In this document: one piece after another, positions 16,351-18,090 of the stretch
Layout of the letters: each line of letters opens with the position of its first letter
How positions within the stretch are numbered: position 1 is the first letter of the stretch
DNA from: Rhodobacteraceae bacterium UBA7436
GTDB lineage: Bacteria; Pseudomonadota; Alphaproteobacteria; Rhodobacterales; Rhodobacteraceae
Assembly (NCBI GenBank): GCA_002478745.1
Contig: DLQI01000111.1
Location: forward strand, 1 to 18,090
Length of the DNA: 18,090 bases
Direction of reading: 5' to 3'
Notes under the pieces: model-generated
Seen by the model: only the letters and a program-made list of their open reading frames with translations
Databases searched by the model: none
What the model was told of the DNA's origin: nothing
Made by a program: the position numbers and the translations under genes

Positions 16351-16382
16351 CGATTGGGCAGGGGATAAAGGCTGCCCAATCG
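16351..16382. repeat. Perfect 11-bp inverted repeat between the J-domain gene and cobS
   Basis: CGATTGGGCAG (16351-16361) and CTGCCCAATCG (16372-16382) are perfect 11-base complements around a 10-nt loop, 21 nt beyond the J-domain gene's stop. In the direction of that gene (minus strand) no T run follows. On the plus strand a short ATTTTG follows. It is the likely 3' end hairpin of the J-domain transcript, or a binding site upstream of cobS. The rest of the 16184-16403 gap shows no ORF or recognisable RNA. Confidence 0.6.
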
Positions 16383-16403
16383 ATTTTGTGGCCGAGACGT
16401 AGG

Positions 16404-17033
16404 TCAGTCTTTAAAGCTGCGGCTGCCCTTTAGTTGGTCCCACGCCCATACAACTTCTTGCAATTGTTCTTCTTGAGAGCGGTCGCCACCGTTCATGTCA
16501 GGGTGAAGAATTTTAATCAGCCCTTTGTAAACTTTGCGAATTTCAGGTTTGGTCGCGTTGTCAGCGACTTCCAAAATCTCAACAGCGCGGCGTTCCATAG
16601 GTGGTAGTTTCTTACCAACAGTTCCGCCTTTACGGCCCGGGTTCTGGGTGGAATTGGCACCCAAAACTTGATGCGGGTCCTCAATACCCAAACGTGCCCA
16701 TGCGCGGGCTTCTGGGTCGCCGATGGGTTTGGTTGGGCGTTCCCATACCTTATCTTCTGACTGCTGGGCGTTGATTTCAGCCTCAGTGGTGCCGTCAAAA
16801 AAGTTCCATTTTAAATTATATTCACGCACGTGCGCTTGGCAAAACCAAAAGAAATCATCTAGCACGTCTGGTGCTTTGGGCGCGCGGTACTTGCCAGCTT
16901 CCTGACAGGTGTCGTGATCGCACAAGCGCGTCGATGTCTCGGACGCACCGGACATGCCGCGGCGACCGCGGGGATTTTTCTTTTTCGAGGTGGATACGGA
17001 CATATCGAATCCGAATGGATCGGGCTTTGGCAT
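16404..17033 (-). CDS. J-domain protein with N-terminal Cys/His motif
   Basis: A 209-residue protein with a J domain at its C-terminus (about 145-205), containing YKGLIKILHPDMNGG. The HPD motif (177-179) is the tripeptide that stimulates Hsp70 (DnaK) ATPase. The G/F region, zinc domain and substrate-binding domain of true DnaJ are absent, so it is a specialised co-chaperone. Ahead of it, C38-x4-C43 and C65-x2-H68 resemble a zinc site. The segment FFWFCQAHVREYNLKWNFFDG looks strongly constrained. The frame is open a further 70 codons upstream, but ATG 17033 is chosen: AAAAGG lies about 8 nt before it, and the longer version would run into bolA on the other strand. It is divergent from bolA (72 nt) and upstream of cobS. 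Confidence 0.88.
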   Translation of the reverse strand: MPKPDPFGFDMSVSTSKKKNPRGRRGMSGASETSTRLCDHDTCQEAGKYRAPKAPDVLDDFFWFCQAHVREYNLKWNFFDGTTEAEINAQQSEDKVWERPTKPIGDPEARAWARLGIEDPHQVLGANSTQNPGRKGGTVGKKLPPMERRAVEILEVADNATKPEIRKVYKGLIKILHPDMNGGDRSQEEQLQEVVWAWDQLKGSRSFKD

Positions 17034-17105
17034 CAGTTGGACCTTTTCGACTCTGGCGATACACCTTAGAAGAATGGTTGGCAGTGTGAAGGGGCTAGGA
17101 ACAAA

Positions 17106-17375
17106 ATGAGCGAAAAAATGTCTGTTGCAAAAGAGATTGAAATGCGTCTGCGCGAAGGGTTGGCCCCACATTCGGTGGAGGTAGTTGACGATAGTGAAAG
17201 TCATCGCGGCCATTCTGGGTTCCAAGAAGGCGGGGAGAGCCATTTTAACGTGATGGTTCGCGCGACTGCATTTGAAGGGAAATCACGCATCGCGCGCCAC
17301 CGACTGGTGCATAGCACTTTAGGCCACGAGTTGATCGGGCGTATCCATGCCTTGGCAATGGATTTAGACGTTTAA
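17106..17375 (+). CDS. bolA: BolA family protein
   Basis: A small protein of 89 residues with the BolA fold, close to family length. SHRGHSGF (32-39), ESHFNVMVRATAFEGKSRIARHRLV (44-68) and HALAMDL at the end follow the BolA pattern. BolA proteins bind monothiol glutaredoxins with a shared [2Fe-2S] cluster through conserved histidines and act in iron-sulphur trafficking or regulation. ATG 17106 has AGGA (17097-17100) 5 nt upstream. It is divergent from the J-domain gene and converges with the DUF4177-type gene 8 nt away. The 72-nt divergent gap must hold both promoters, but no convincing hexamers were found in it. Confidence 0.94.
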   Translation: MSEKMSVAKEIEMRLREGLAPHSVEVVDDSESHRGHSGFQEGGESHFNVMVRATAFEGKSRIARHRLVHSTLGHELIGRIHALAMDLDV

Positions 17376-17383
17376 ACTATACG

Positions 17384-17866
17384 TTAAGTATCTGAATTTG
17401 CGGACGTACGGCGATTTGCAAGGGATTGCAGTGAGTCCGTCATGCCCGCCACTTCACTGGTCTCCTCCATGCCATTGTCGACCAGCATTTGCGTAGCACC
17501 TTCGCCACCGGCTGGGTGCTCGGAAACTACAGAATCCATGGAATCCACCATATCATCAGCGTCCAACTCGGTGCCTTGATCAGCCACGTTAGGCGCAACA
17601 AGCACCTCAGGTGAGAAGGCCGCTGCGTTGTCCATGCGGGGTTTGCGGAACACCAAAACATTGCGCCACTCGGTGGTCGAGCCGGTAAGGCCAACGCGTT
17701 CTGTTGAGGGCAAAGTTTCAGCGCGTTGAAACTCCCAACCCTCATCACCCATCCGGTTCATCAGGTCTTCGACAGCGTTGGAAAAACGCGCTTCTGGGCC
17801 TTTAACGCCCTTAGCCTTAAGGCCTTTGGTCGGGGCTGGAATAACGCGATATTGATATATGGACAT
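17384..17866 (-). CDS. DUF4177-type protein with acidic C-terminal extension
   Basis: A 160-residue protein of unknown function. The first 76 residues (YQYRVIPAPTKGLKAKG, then VEDLMNRMGDEGWEFQRAETLP and RNVLVFRKP) match the small DUF4177-like domain, with its typical LN.xGxEGWE core and a closing beta strand. Residues 77-160 are Ala/Asp/Glu/Met-rich, low in aromatics and probably disordered, with no signal peptide or membrane segment. ATG 17866 has AAAGGTG about 6 nt upstream. The gene converges with bolA and ends 8 nt from it. No function is claimed. Confidence 0.82.
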   Translation of the reverse strand: MSIYQYRVIPAPTKGLKAKGVKGPEARFSNAVEDLMNRMGDEGWEFQRAETLPSTERVGLTGSTTEWRNVLVFRKPRMDNAAAFSPEVLVAPNVADQGTELDADDMVDSMDSVVSEHPAGGEGATQMLVDNGMEETSEVAGMTDSLQSLANRRTSANSDT

Positions 17867-17898
17867 GACGCACCTTTGGAATTCAGCCGCAGATATAG

Positions 17899-17927
17899 CA
17901 GGGGCGGGATGCAGGTAAAAGCCCCTG
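17899..17927 (-). repeat. Inverted repeat upstream of the DUF4177-type gene
   Basis: CAGGGGC (17899-17905) and GCCCCTG (17921-17927) form a perfect 7-bp dyad with a 15-nt spacer, 33-61 nt upstream of the start at 17866. It may be an operator or a hairpin in the leader. No promoter hexamers could be fixed with confidence nearby. Confidence 0.35.
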
Positions 17928-18035
17928 AAATGAACGTGAATGCAACGTCGGTATTTGTTCTGTGGGCATGTCTGTCATTGCTTAGCGCGAAATCTGTTCA
18001 AATTTCGGTGCAGATCAACGAGAGACCGCAAGAAT

Positions 18036-18090
18036 TTAACGGGTGCGGATCTGAACCGCCCTGAGTCTGGTGGGATCCAAGCCATCAACG
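18036..18090 (-). CDS. Possible 3' end of a minus-strand gene at the right edge
   Basis: An open frame enters from the right edge on the minus strand and stops at TAA (18038-18036). Its 17 residues read VDGLDPTRLRAVQIRTR, whose composition resembles a genuine protein end. It is too short to recognise and could be chance; a second minus-strand frame is also open here. If real, the gene lies upstream of the DUF4177-type gene in the same direction with a gap of about 170 nt, in which nothing else was recognised. Confidence 0.25.
   Translation of the reverse strand, partial: VDGLDPTRLRAVQIRTR

Noticed and set aside
16184..16403. Cobalamin riboswitch before cobS
   Set aside because: No B12-box-like sequence was recognised on the minus strand, and the region is short for the full element.
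17034..17243. N-terminal extension of the J-domain protein by 70 codons
   Set aside because: It overlaps bolA and its ribosome site on the other strand, and a good ribosome site precedes ATG 17033.
17909..18064. 51-codon plus-strand frame with a hydrophobic stretch near its start
   Set aside because: It lacks a ribosome site, overlaps the leader dyad of the minus-strand gene, and has no recognisable family features.

Overview
The window looks like chromosome of an alphaproteobacterium, most likely a marine Rhodobacterales (Roseobacter-type) species of moderate G+C. This rests on gene order (murB-ddl-ftsQ-ftsA-ftsZ-lpxC-bamD-recN, then cobT/cobS beside a J-domain protein and bolA), on the FtsZ tail ending in IPAFLRRQAN, and on the aerobic cobaltochelatase genes. 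These are assignments by motif and family memory; no search was run. No tRNA, rRNA, CRISPR, insertion sequence or prophage was seen, and no gap between genes exceeds about 230 bases.

Region 1 (1-5174, + strand) is the distal end of the division and cell wall (dcw) cluster. It holds the 3' end of murB, then ddl, ftsQ, ftsA and ftsZ. ddl overlaps ftsQ by 13 nt and ftsA follows ftsQ after 4 nt, so these three are probably co-translated. ftsZ is set apart by a 173-nt gap containing an imperfect hairpin and a perfect DnaA-box 9-mer (TTATCCACA on the minus strand), about 50 nt before its start codon. A strong intrinsic terminator follows ftsZ.

Region 2 (5175-10740, + strand) carries envelope and DNA-repair genes: lpxC (lipid A synthesis; probably a TTG start), bamD (outer-membrane lipoprotein of the BAM complex), recN (SMC-like repair ATPase) and a ClC-family anion transporter that keeps the gating glutamate but has unusual residues at two other functional positions.

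Region 3 (10748-17033, - strand) carries a three-domain M24 aminopeptidase P (convergent with the ClC gene, 7 nt apart) and a cobS / racemase-like / cobT set, transcribed cobS first. CobS (AAA+ ATPase) and CobT (von Willebrand A protein) are the ATPase module of the cobalt chelatase; CobN is not in the window. The gene between them belongs to the Asp/Glu racemase superfamily but lacks the usual catalytic cysteines, and its stop overlaps the cobT start (ATGA). Upstream lies a short protein with a putative zinc motif and a C-terminal J domain.

Region 4 (17034-18090): bolA (+) is divergent from the J-domain gene and convergent with a DUF4177-type protein (-). The right edge may hold the last codons of another minus-strand gene.

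No clearly new multi-gene system was found. The best leads are the racemase-like protein inside the cobalt-chelatase operon, the Cys/His motif of the J-domain protein, the DnaA box before ftsZ, and the ClC substitutions.
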